Shown here one piece after another: positions 13,835-27,100 of a DNA stretch of 64,000 nt. A model generated the notes under the pieces. The model saw only the letters and a list, made by a program, of their open reading frames with translations. It had not been told where the DNA came from and ran no database searches. Position numbers and translations under genes: made by a program. The DNA comes from Datnioides undecimradiatus (Eukaryota > Chordata > Actinopteri > Lobotiformes > Datnioididae): positions 12,659,808-12,723,807 of the forward strand of contig WARS01000013.1 of assembly GCA_008933995.1 (NCBI GenBank), given 5' to 3'. Every line of letters starts with the position of its first letter. Within the stretch, counting starts at the first letter, position 1.

Positions 13835-14740
13835 TTCCTTTTAATACCAGGCTGTGGTGGTTTTCATGTCAGGAGAGAAACTGTTCAGCCTGGTGTACCC
13901 ATGGCAGGGAAGATGTGGTTTATCTTGTCCAACTAGCATCACCCCTGGATGGCACTTTTAAATTGGCAGTAAACAAAAAAAATCTGAAGGCAAATAGTTT
14001 TTGGCCTTTGAACATAAATCCAGCCTCGGCTTTGCCATGTTGCACCTTTACGAAGAAGAAAAAAAAAAAACCAAACACCTTGATTGCCTTGGAAACTGTC
14101 TTCAATGTTACATCTCAGTGCTAAAAGAGAGCAGGTCGCAGATCTGGCTGAAGTAGCAGCAAGATGGCCAACTAAGGAACCATTTTGGTTGTCACCTCTT
14201 CCTCCACACCTTTGATGACCAGATCTTCACTGTCTTGTCACTACAGAAAGAGAGAGAGGCAGAGAGAGAGGGAGGTAGGATGTTGAGCAAGGGAAAGCCA
14301 GGAGAACACACAACAAAGGCAGAAAATAACAGAACATCAATCAGGCAGTCTTCCCTTTCAAAACAACCTATTGTACATCAGACACAACACAAAGAGATTG
14401 ACTTCAAAGTATGCTTCACACACACACTTGCCCACACACTTCATTAAAGACCCTTCTCCATGGTGTCAGTGAAAAAACACACCTCTTCAACCTCTCAGAA
14501 AAGTGTAGAAGTAAGTATGATTCATAACTCTGCAACAAGTAAATCTAATCAACCTGCCCACAACTCTACTGCCAACTGACCAGACAATTTAATTTTCACT
14601 TTCTTGCAAGTTCCCATGGTGCTACTCCCGACACCTCGCACTAGTCAATTAGGCAGTCCTGAAGACAGCATCACGTTTTTCATTAACGCCAGCCAAAGAA
14701 GTTAGCTGTGCACTTTGGTTGTTGTTAGGAGATGCTAAAT

Positions 14741-14990
14741 GTCAGTCTGAGAGGACAATGCTGAAGTAAATGATTTGACTTTTTGAGCCTTTTATGGCTT
14801 TCATCAAGATAACGAACAACTCTAACAAAAGGTGACACAATCCACCTACCAACACGCTACCAAACTCCAATCACATGATATCTCTCTTTTTTTAATTTTT
14901 TAATTTCTTTTCTGTGTTTGTTATGAAGTCTTTATATGCCATCTCTATGCTAAGCTAACTGTTTGCAGGCTGTCACCTTATATTGAATGT
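14741..14990 (+). repeat. Dispersed repeat family A, degraded copy
   Basis: AAAGGTGACACAATCCACCT followed by ACCAACAC, and later TATGCTAAGCTAACTGTTTG, resemble the middle of repeat family A, but order and spacing are disturbed. Within the inferred 3' UTR. Confidence 0.35.
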
Positions 14991-15288
14991 GCTGACATGA
15001 GAGCTGGATTGTTATAGTTGTGTGACTCTTGGTGAGAAAGCGAATGAGCAAATCTCCCAAAATGGAGTGTCGTAATGGAGGCAGTGGTCTTCAAATGCAC
15101 CAACAACCAGGAGAACAACAGCAAAGAAAAAACATAGAAGAAAGTAAAGGAACTGGAATAAAAAGAAAAGTGCAGGTATGACCCTGCTAAAGAAATACAA
15201 AAGAAAGGGGAAAAGAAAAGCAGCAGGGAACAGAAAGGTGGAAATTAGTACCGGAGAAAGGGAGGGTTGGTGAGCGGAGAGGAGGCAA

Positions 15289-15388
15289 TCATGGGAGGCT
15301 GGTGGCTCGGCCCTTGATAGCCAGGACCCGACGAGGAAGACACGGGGTCAGGCCTGGCACATAGCTCCACAGCTTCACCCTGCAGTCA
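15289..15388 (-). CDS. kif21b: kif21b exon 34: last coding exon and stop
   Basis: 100 coding bases. Completes the final WD40 strand ([13 protein letters not shown]), then the tail [20 protein letters not shown] and TGA at 15289-15291. The tail agrees with the long human KIF21B isoform. Acceptor ATCCCAG. Confidence 0.96.
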
Positions 15389-16672
15389 CTGGGATCGACA
15401 AGGAGATGGAGGAGGACGACGAAGTGGAAGAAGGTAAGGATGAAGAACAAGATGAGATTAGAAAAGGGAAGGTTGAGTTTGAGAGACCAAAGATTTGTCC
15501 AGGGATAAGACGACAGAAGAGCAGGCAAACAGCAAGAGATGAAGGAGAGCAGAGAAGGCTTTCATTGAAAGCCACCTGTTGAATAAGCGATGAAAATGAA
15601 CACACACAGACCAAAGAGATTGCAGAATGTCTCACACACTCACACACAAACATGTACAGTAAATGGCCATTTTTCCAGTCTGATGCAGCCACTGCACGCA
15701 TGAGCTTTGGAAAACAGAAAGTAGTTGTACCTTCAGTGACCTACACTCTGCTGATACACACCTGCAGATGAATGCTCAGGATGAAGCATGAATCATCAGA
15801 CGAAGGTAACATACTACAAAGGGAAGCAGCATCTTTCTCCTGATTGTACAAGCTTGAAAAACATGACGTTCTCAACATCCAAACCCACCAAAACCCCTTT
15901 TAATATGTTATTGTGAACAAATTCCACAAAAGACCCAAACCAAAAATGCACTTGTTCATCTCTCAGTACTTCTGATTCCCCCACCCTGCCTGTGGGGCAT
16001 TTTTCCTGAGTGAAGATTTAAATCTTCAGCAGTGAGTTAAATATGTAGATTTTTTTTTTTTTAAACAATTTCCCGAAACAGCATGTCAGTGTAGTTTTAA
16101 GCAAGTGCTACTCAAACAGGAGTTTGAATATTGCTTAACAGGACTATTTGCTACTACATGACTATCAGCAGTGGATTAACACACATTTCAGTATTTATAG
16201 CAGCAGATGATGTGTGTGATAAACAATGTTCATGGTCATGAAAATGAAGGAACACGTCAGTCCATGCAACACTTTCATCTAAATATTAGTAATGTGTTGT
16301 GAATAAATTAAAAAAATAATATTATTATAATTATCCAAACTTCTACAGAAATGTACCCCTGCCCCCATTAGTCCCTTCACTACATCAACAGAGTGCTGGA
16401 CAGATAGAGAACATTTAGAGATTAAAGGTGGTGCAGTACTCAACATCTCTGTCTTGTTATTACCTGGACGCAGTGAAGATCTGTCTCGAGTTGGTACATA
16501 TGGCGTTAATGGGACTGTCGTGACCTCTAACCTCTCCTATGGGGGTGAAGTTGTCTACGTTCCACACCTTCAGCATGCCGCCCCGACAGGCGCTCAGCAG
16601 CATGGGGCGGCCTGGGACATATGCCAGAGCGCACACCCAGTCCTTATGGGCGTTGGGGATTTGCTGTACAAA

Positions 16673-16732
<60 letters not shown>

Positions 16733-17123
16733 AGGCGCCGACGGTGTAGCTCTCTGAATTTATGGCGGCGCATGACCTTATTTGACACGTGACCCTGGAT
16801 CCATTCTCTCAGCAACCGCTCTCGTCCAATGGATGTCCACCCAGGGCCATACTCACTCTACTTGATTGGTGGTCCGATGTGCCTTTATCTTTTACCTGCT
16901 TGTCTGTAAACGCCCTTTTCCTGTAACATGTACAGTCTCTCAGGCGGTCTATGCGGATTATTTACAGCTAACAACCCCCTGACTTCGCCGAGATTAAACT
17001 GGATCCTGAACTTGACTGTTGAAGACGTAACTCATTAACAGTTGTGTGTTTTTGTAAGAGGAAAAAAAAAAACATTGTTAATTCACGTCTGAGAGAGAGA
17101 ACGATGTGTTTTTTTTTGGAGTN

Positions 17124-17181
<58 letters not shown>

Positions 17182-20100
17182 TTACCTCTCATGTTTTTAC
17201 ATAAAGACATTCAGTTATTTTTCAACAGTTACAGGAAAGTGAGTCATCTGGTTATTGCAATGTAAAAATAGAAGTGGACAAATCTAAGCGTTCAACGATC
17301 CATTTTTAATGGATATAAATCATCTTCAGTAAAGCAGTATATGTCTTGAATGGAAAATGCACATCGTTGCTAGGCAACATACCAGTGCGGCTTGAGACTC
17401 AGTAACGCTGAACTGAGACTCAATACCGTAGTTATTCTTAGCTCAAATGTGTTTGGTATTTTTCAATAGCTTCAAACATGATTCATGAACTGAGAATAGA
17501 TTCACCTGTCTTACATTTACTAAGATTTTATTAACACTTACACTGATATGAGGTTTTATTTACTGAAACAACAGCAGAGGAAAAGCAAGCAAAAGCTTAT
17601 AAAGCATGCCCTTTTGGCTAATATTTGTGGGAAATCACAAAATTTTCTGAAATGTGTTTATCATCTTCATTTAAAATTATAGAACAGGAATACAGCAATG
17701 TGCGAAGGTCAGTTCATACATAATTTCAACCCAATAGGCAGGCCTGATCTTTAAGGGTTGTGACAGAGTTGTTTTATTTCACAATAATAAAAATCTGTGA
17801 TTCAAAGTGTACAATTTTTGAACTGTGACACACCAACAAAACATCTTACAAATAGCTTCTAAATTGACATTAGGCACATATCTGTATGAATTAAAGACAA
17901 AATGAATAACAGAGTGAGCCACGTCTGTGATGCTGCAGCACTGCAGAGGTGAGATGTTAACATTATCAGTTCAAATGCAATCAGAGCGTTAAAATATGGA
18001 AACATTACAAAAAGCAATTCACCCAACTGAGCTGCAGATCAGTTCAGCTTATTATAGCAGAGCCCATACAGAGGAAGATAACTTCTATTACCTTTATCTT
18101 CCTGTTGTTTTATTTGATACTGTTATTAATTGATAATTTCATTTTGCATGTTGAGTTTAGCTTTTAATCAAAGTAATACTGTTAATTTGGGTCCTTTACA
18201 TCATTTTATCCTTCAGCGGTGTATAACAGTGTACTAGGGGCATTATAGGTAAGGACAAAAGTGAGAGTATTCAAAAACATGAAAAACTTGAATAGTGAAT
18301 AGTAAGATTATAAAATTACATATTTATGACAAAAAGTAACTATTAGTATCTTTTCTCAATGAACCACATCCTTCATTTTGCAAGGCTGGATAAACGTCAT
18401 CACACTACAGGTGCCACCAATTGCTGTGTTTACAGTGAATGACTAAGTCAAATTATATTTTACTACTGATTGAGCAGTGAGGCCAGAATCACAACATTAC
18501 CATAAGCATAACACTGCAAAGGGAAGTCATGTGGCTCTGTGATGAAAGAAACCCACATATTTTTCTGTGTTTTTTCACATAAATTTGTGACTTCATCAAC
18601 TCAAAGAGCATTCAAGCTTCTTTTTTGTAAATGTGTTTTTTTTATTACCCCAGTCCTTGACACTTATTTTTATTTTGGCAACAATGGCCCTAATATGCCG
18701 TTGTAAGTATCTCACATATTAGCTTGTTTGCAGCTATCTTTCCGGAAAGGTTTTCCACACAGCAGTTTGCTGTTATTCTGCTTTTTGCTGTAGTTTTTAA
18801 ATTGTCAAATTTGCATCTATTCCTTATTTGTGTCCAAGTCTATTTACCCCTTCTTATAATCAAAACACAGGACCCACAGGCTTAATTAAAAATGTTGTTT
18901 TTCCTCTTTGGCAAAAAAGAAATTAGTATTATTTTACTGAAGGCGATATCATCTTGACAAGCGCTCCAAGTTGTTTTCAGTTAAGTGATACTTACTGAAC
19001 AATAGTCCGAGCTGAGAACAATTCCAATATTGTGACTGACATTTCCCAAATGGCTGTAATTTGCTATGTACCACACCATCTATTGCAGATATCACATTGT
19101 TTTGTATAAACAAAGGTGTGAATTAAAACAGCAGAATGACTCAGAAGCTCTCAAGACTTTATGACTCACGATAAAACATAAAAAGTACAATTTAAGACCA
19201 CGCATCTTCCAACCGCTACTATCCATTTAAAAACGGAAACACTCAAATGTTGTCGCAAAAGAACAGAACCAATGCTTGGTTATAATGCACACACAGCAGT
19301 GTAAACGGCAGGTAGAGTGAAGGCCTTGCTACATACTGCTCACACAGTCTGACCTACTGCAGCTACAGTACCATCCAGTAAGTGTTTTTTAGGAAGTTAG
19401 AGCAAGGCTGACATTTACATTGTTGTTATTTTTGTCTTTATCTCTCAAAAACCTGTAGACCTTTTTATATGCACTCTATATTAGATATAATATAGCCCCT
19501 GAGCAGATTGCTCTATGTGCAATGAGAGGTGTGGACGGGGAAGAGCTTTGACTGAAAACAAGAGGGATGTTCTCACATATATGACATCTGCCTCACTATC
19601 TGTAACAAGTTTACGCCAGTGGGGAAAAATGTGTTAATGCATTCCAACACTTCACAGAGAGCAACACCACACTGCAGCAACAGTTGCATAAGCATGTCTT
19701 CAAACCAGTAAAACACATAAACTTCTATTTGGAAGGTATATTAAGATGTTGACGAGCAACTGGGATCCACTGAAACTCCAGTGTAAAGTTAATTATAAAC
19801 AAATTGCTGTGCACACACACACTCCCCAGAAACACACTATAGTGTATGCATTTTAACAGAGGGGTCATAGCAGAAGAGCTAACAGCAGCAATCCTGGAGG
19901 AGTTTCAGAGTCTGTAATATATTCTATTATACCCAAAGCCACAATTTGATCCTATTACATAATTAGACAGAGACTACTGAGTTAGAGAGGCTGTAAAATG
20001 GATTGTGTTGGCCGCAACACAAATGAGGTTAAGGTCATTTGCCGCAGACCACAGCACTGACTGAGTTGATTTAACTCAGCCTTTGAATGGAAACAATAAT

Positions 20101-23100
20101 GTCTTGTGCTCTTGTTTTCTCTTGTTCGGACAAACAAAGGCTAAATAGAACTTATGCAAACTTGAAAAACTGCTGCTTAATATGCGTATTACTGCGCGTG
20201 CAAATGAGTGAGCCACATCCACCCACAAGGTGCATTATTATTATGTATTATTAACATATACAGGCAGCAGCAGATACACAGGAGACACCACAGAATTCAA
20301 CTCGTCCAGGCACACATAGAAACGCACGGTGACTTCCCTCTCTGGTACCTGTGGCTGTGATGCGTGTGGGCTCTACGCCCTCATGTTGACACAGTGCTTT
20401 CCTGCCACATTACACATGACGACTCCCTGTTGACTCTCTCCACAGAGCGAACACTCTGGGTTAAGGAAGACGTGAGGGGAGCTGTCCGCTAACTGAACGC
20501 TCAACTGCAGCACAGCTTTTCACTGTCATGGCTGAACCAGTGTTGGATAACAAGTAAAATAGGCTGCCTAGCAGGACTGCATGGACACAAAATGTGTGCG
20601 TGTTTAACCATGTCTGTGTCATGACTTGACAAGGAAGAAGCTGCACTACTACACAAACTGTTTAAAGCTTGTCGTCCTGAGGAAAGTTTCCATCTTTGGT
20701 ACTCATGAAATATTCTTTTTATTCTAAATTATGTGGTCTGTTAACTGTATGAAAACAGTCCGAGAAATGAACATCACAGGGTCTGAGGCCCCAAGACGAC
20801 AACTTTAAACTGCACCATTATAATTATTATAAGGCCAAAGTGGGTTTATGATGCCAAACTATTGAAACCTCTATCATCCTAAGCTGTGCTTTGTTTTGCT
20901 TTGGGTGCTAATTATCACTTGAGTGATTATCAAACTTACACGTCCGCAGACAAAGCAATCCTTTAAACATGGCATCCTTTTCCTGCAATAATCTCTTAAA
21001 ACCTTCTCATAAAGTGTTGGCACTCTGTCTGCACTGCATACATCTCACAGGGTGATCAGGGTCAAGAGATCATGAATTAATAGCCTCAGAGAATGATGCA
21101 ATGTGTCTACCTGCAGGCTCACAGCACATAATGTCATGACCAGTGCTGAAGCTCAGTCAGGGTTTTAAACTTTGATGTGTGAACTCACATTCACATGAAT
21201 TTAAAATCGTTCTGCTTCATGTTTAACTCAACCCTGCTGGCCTCACATACTGTGTAGGAACATACCCGACATGCAGCCTTAATTTTAAATGAGCGTTAGG
21301 GAGTGCCAGTGTGTCATCAGCATGATAAATGAGACCATGAGCTTTAAGAAATGGATACAAATCTTAAGGAAAAAGACACACTGTATACACAGGTACACAT
21401 GCACACACATAGACACACACACCTGAGTGAGTTCCTGCTGTTCCAGATCCCATTTCTTGATGCCGTTGTCTCTCGAACCGCTAAACAGCACATCTCCCTG
21501 TACAGCCAAACACTCGATGCCGTCATAATGGGGCGGCTCAAAGTTATGAGCAGGACCTACGTTACCCAGAGTTCCCTCTGCCACATCAAACACCTAAGGA
21601 GAGAACAGGAAGCAGGAGACTGTAAATGATGTGTCTGAAACGGTGTCATTCAGGTTTGGTCTAAAGGTTTGTGAGCGTGTCTGTGTGTTACCTTGACATA
21701 ATGGTCTTTGGAGCCAGTGATAACTTGGTCTTTGCCCAGCAGAGACTGCCCCACTGTCAGACACATGACAGAGCCGATGTGGCCCGTCAGCTTCCCCATT
21801 CCTTGCATTCTACACAAGCACATGCGCGCGCACACACACACACACGCACAAAACAGGCACATAACAAAGGAGGTGAAGCAAAGATCTGTGAAATTCATTA
21901 CTTACAAGAATTTGATTTTCAAGGTGCCAGTTTCACAAAATGAAATCACTTTCCGTCTCAAGAGTGAAGTAAAACTGCTGAGACACAGGGATGCCATGGG
22001 CAGAGATGATACTCAAGAAATATTTAATACATTCATTTTTCATTTCTGCATCATTAAATGGGTCTGAGCCCCACAGCATAAACTGTCTGGTCCAATCTGT
22101 TAATCACTTCACCCCCAAAGCATAAAAACCGAGGAGAAGACAGCGTTACCACGGGATTTCAGAAAATACGGTACTGTTGGAAAACTGTTCATATCACCAG
22201 TTCCTGCGCTTTTCTTTTGACAGCCTTTTTAATCTCCACAGTCAGATATTAATCAGCTCTCTGGTTGATATACATCTGACAAGAGAATATACACATCCAC
22301 ATCAATTTGTAAAAGAATTTAGAGCTGGCTGTAAAAAAAACTCCCTGCATGAATGAGAAGATGGATGTGGGGACAACTAAGCGTATAAATCAGTGAGGGA
22401 AATAATGACACATGATACATGAAAAGACTGCATACTTTAATCAATAAGTGGCTGAGCAGTTCAATGAATAAATCAATGAATATACCTGTTGAGGTCCCAC
22501 ATGCGAACAGTGTTTCCAGCAGCAGCGTAGAGCACAGATCCTGATGGGTTGAGGGCGATCTGGTTGATTTGACACTCGCCCTGTGCAAAGGTTATTGTCC
22601 GGGTAGTGGTGCCCGCACACGCATCCCCTGAAACCACCTGTCCAGATGAACTGTGGGAGGACACAGAAAATCCAAACAGTGTAAGAGAGAGGAGCCAAAA
22701 GGCATGAAATAAAAAACCCGAAAAGGAAAAACAAATAGCAGCAACAGAATTTTACAGTTGTCATTTCCTCTTGATCAGGTTTTTTCCTCAATTCATTTGT
22801 CACTTTTCTGCAACTTCCCTCCTGCAACTCGAAGCACATGGCTGAACAGAAAAAGTATATCCCTAAATCACGTCTATCAAATATCTCCTAAGCTGCAATT
22901 TTTTGGTTTAACAGCTCCACAACACTTCATCTGTCTGGCGGCAAGGGGAAACTTACGTAAGCGTGCGGATACACTTGGCAGAGTCGCGGATGTCCCACAC
23001 CTTAATGTAGGAGGTAGAGACAGAGAAGACCAGGCAGGAGGAAGGACAATATTTGACTGACACCACATTGTTTGGGTGGCCTTTGAGGGTGACAATCTCC

Positions 23101-24122
23101 TGACCGGTTACCAGGTTCCACATCTTACAGGTGCGATCTGGAAGAGGAGGACAGGTACAGCTCAAATACTCGGCACACCGTAGGTTTACACTTGCATCTA
23201 TCATCTATTACATTAATTTTGATAAAAACAGAAAACATGAGGCTATTCTTTGGCTAGTTAAAAAAAAATAAAATTTGCCAATTAAAACCTCAGAAGATCT
23301 CTGATTTATAAATTATATCTGATCAGACAACAATATCGCACTTTTAGACATTTTATCTGTTTTAATGAGTCAAACTATAATGGTAAGTTTGTTTCTCCCT
23401 GTTTCCTGTGCTAAGGTATGCTAATCCACCCATTTCATACTTAATGCTCAGACATTAGAGAAATATCAATCCACACAACCCTTTCTTTAAAAAGAGAGCA
23501 AATGATTTTTAGAGCAATATATTATTAATCAAACAGGAGCAATTAAGGCCATTTATGTTCATGTGAATCATCCCATCAAAGAAAGAACTAACAGTACAGT
23601 ATGTGCACCTTTCGATCCAGTGAACAGCAGCTCATCTGTAGCATCCACACACAGGACTGGCTTCGAATGGCCCTCAGCTACAGAAACACACTGCAGGGGT
23701 GCCGTCCGACCCCCCTTCACACCTCCGATGGGATTGATCACACCCCTAAATATCACATACACGCACATTCAGTGTCACAGTCTGTTTAATATAAATCAGA
23801 GAGGCTGATTTTTTCCACAGATCGACCAATGTATGCACTGAAAACACAGGTTGATCACAAACATGCACACAACAACGCAGAGACAAATACAAATTCATAC
23901 AAACCTCTCTAGATCCATATGGAGGATGTCTTACCCAAAAAACTACACACATATTAAATTACACAAACACACACAACTTCCTGTTGATCCACTTGATCCA
24001 TTTCTCTGACCAAACTCCACTCCCCCGTCCCTGTTTTCTTTTTGTTGTGGAACAGCCCAATTAAGGCACTACAACAGTAAGAGCTGCTTTCCTATTCAAC
24101 TCGTCTTTCTGTCGCACACACA

Positions 24123-24177
<55 letters not shown>

Positions 24178-27100
24178 CCTCTTATACTATGTGCACTCAA
24201 TCTCTCTTGCTGAACCTCTGCCCCCCTCACCCTCCCAATCTATGTCCCACTGACAGGCCAGAGTCCCAGAGTGCCTGGAGAGCAGTCAGCAGAGTGAGAC
24301 GGAGCAGGCAGAGGGTGAGAAGAAGAGGGAGGAATGTGGGAAAATTGGTCCCTGGTGGGCTTCCTAATAACACCAGCGGTGGTTAGTGTGTACAGTATGT
24401 GTGCGTGAGAGAGAGAGTGAGGTAAAGAGGAAAACAGTGAGGGAGAGCCGGAGGATGTGAGGAGGCAAAAGAGAATCTGTGATTACACACAAAACTTGGG
24501 ACAAGGTTTGCCTCTGCACAGAGTGAGCAAAATACAGAAGGTTGTGCTTGAAACTTGTCAAGGCAATGCTCCTCTTCTGTGCCAACACACACGCTCAAGT
24601 CCCAGCATGAAAACACACACAAATACACATCAAATCAAATCAAAAATTAAACACCAAAACCTTTCTGTGTATCTTTACAGTGCATAAAAATGCCAACCAA
24701 AAATCAAACACTGTCAATCATCAGCCAGTGAAAAAAGATTGCATGCATGTCTGCCAAGTTTGAAACACAAAAGAGAACCGACTTGCACAGAAAAAGCTCA
24801 AAACAATTGCTCTACAGCCTGGAACAGCAAATACACAGCAGCCTGCAACTCAAAAATAAACCACAGCACAACGTCCTGAGACGTCATCATCACCACATGC
24901 AGCATCCATTCTCCACCAGTCAGGCAGGAGCTGACTTTCAGATCAGCACCTCCTTAGCCAATCGCCTTCTGGGGCCCAGGGAAAAGGGTATGAGGTACAC
25001 GTGGGTAAGTGGATAGATGTAACAAGTTAATAACATAACCAGATTATCAGCTTCTGCTCCCTGCTGCAGAGCTGCACAACCTGACCATGATAGGAGATGT
25101 ATGGAATGAACACAGCATCACAAACAACCTGCCCCCCCCCAATTTGAGTTTGGAGAGACTAATGATTGAACAGAGGGCATTTCTAAGATAAAACAGGGAG
25201 AAAACCCTCATGTGACTGTCTATTAACATGTTTGTTTAATGAATAAAGAAAAAAGAGGAGAGGAGGAATTCAAGGTGCAGCTTTCATTTGAATGAACCTT
25301 ATCACTCAGACGGCTTTTAGCCCTTTCATGTTGTCTATGGGAGATCTTAAGTTCCATCATCACTGGTGACATTGGTCATTGGTCATATTGCTGTCTTGGT
25401 GTTGAAGCAGGATATATTTAATGAGGAAACACAACAAATCTTTCCCCTTAATATATTACTCAAACCTGTATACTTACAGTCACAAACTACTTTGTTTACC
25501 TGCCAGGGAACCATTATGTTGCATTTTAGTTTCTTTATAGATTCTCTTTTGTTTTCCACCACACAGACACTGCGCATACTATAATATCGCTTAATGCAGC
25601 ACTCCATTTCTTGCAGCACTGCGCTGGTCCAAATGGCAGAAAGTGTTCCCATTCTATCAGCGCCTGTGGAAGATATCATAGTGTGCTGTGTTATGCACTA
25701 TGTAAGGGCTGCTAATGGATGTTGCAGGGCCAAGCACCATGAGACCAGCAGACTAATGAAAACATGGAGGGAGATCAGTGTGTGCTCTCTCTGCAGTACA
25801 CAGAAAAACAGAAAGCAGAGCCATGGAGAGAGGTGCATCAATTTGTGTGTATGTGTGAGATAAGGGTACAGAAGTAGACAGGACTAATCAGAAAGAAGAG
25901 GCGCAAGTTCTGTTTTTATCATTATGATGTAATTTTAGGTTATTTGTCTTGAACGAACACTTTGACATTTTAGGAAATATGGCTTGTTTGCCAAAAGGTC
26001 GATGAGAAGATGGAAACCTCTTTCGTATCTGTACACATCCGCTGGCAACATCATTGTGATGGCAAGATCCCAAGGACCAAGAGTTTTTACACTTTCAACT
26101 TACAAAAGAGCATGCAAGCTGTTTCCACTCTGAGGAACTGGCTGAAGCAACATGTTGAACATACTGATATAAGAGTGATACTGATCTTCTCAATTAATGG
26201 TCGACAAAACAAATGCAAATGTGTATTTCTCTGTATTTCTGTTACTATTCCTTCACCCATGTGAATTTCTAACCCCCTATCACTGCAGTCGAAAGGTGGT
26301 TACCAGTCGTAGGATGTTTGTTCTAATATTATTTGTGAATTTGCTTCTGTTTTGCAGCCTGTTAAAAAATGGTAAGGTTCATTCAGGTCTCATGTGCGAG
26401 CAACACCACAGAGAGACAACATCACACGGGTGGGAAAGCCCAGCAGGTAAAGAAAGTCAAGAGTGGTTAAAACATGCACCACAGTGACCTCATCCACAGT
26501 GGGGGAACAAAGGAGGTGAAGGAGAGACCAGGTGAGGCACAGACTACTGGTAGGGACGAGATGACACAAGGTGAGTTAACAGGCAAATGGGAAAAACAGA
26601 GAGTGACAAACACAGTTCCTCTACCTGAGCACCTCGGAGAGCGAGGAGTCGCTGTCATCCGACCTGGAGGCAGAAGAGGAGCAGGAGAGGGGAGGGTGGG
26701 ACGGAAGAGGAAAGGGTTAACCACGCTAAGGAAAGACAGAAGGGTTACCGGCAAAGGGTTAAAGGGAGGAGTGACTAGAGGAAGGGTTTGAGATTTAAAG
26801 CAGTGAGCAAACAGGCAGGAAAGCTCAGTCAAACAATACAACCTGTCCAGCGTTCATCAGGCAGTCTGTGTCCTTCTCCGCCACTGAACAGGCTGTATTC
26901 TTTCACCTCTGTCTGTTCTGTGGTAAAGCATGTTTACTGTTGGTACACCCACACTAAGCAATGGCTGGTTTAGTGGTTGACGTTAAAGGTTAAAGATTAA
27001 AAGAAATAATTCGACATTTGGGGAAATATGTTTATTCTGTTTTGCTGAGAGTTATATGAGAAAACTGATACCACTGTAAGTTGATTATCAGGCTACAGCT

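Larger units (their letters stand above)
8785..15288 (-). other. kif21b: Probable long 3' UTR of kif21b
   Basis: Lies directly after the kif21b stop codon and contains no coding similarity. The first strong polyadenylation context I can defend at the far end is AATAAA at 8793-8798 (minus strand), followed by a GT-rich element (about 8762-8777). A nearer AATAAA at 13829-13834 would give a UTR of about 1.5 kb, and both could be used. The extent is inferred. The short reading frames inside it have no recognisable content. Confidence 0.4.
16664..21422 (-). other. kif21b: kif21b intron 32
   Basis: 4.8 kb, mostly AT-rich unique sequence with no exon or family similarity seen. Two GA (CT on the transcribed strand) arrays lie within 520 bases of the exon 33 acceptor, and the only undetermined base in the window (N at 17123) borders the second. 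Confidence 0.7.
23746..26624 (-). other. kif21b: kif21b intron 27
   Basis: 2.9 kb. Holds a long CA array, a poly-C run near 25131-25140 and a fragment of dispersed repeat family A. No exon recognised. Confidence 0.7.

Noticed and set aside
13660-14124. 154-residue plus-strand frame in the inferred 3' UTR
   Set aside because: No domain recognised, contains a poly-Lys run from an A-tract, and there is no supporting signal.
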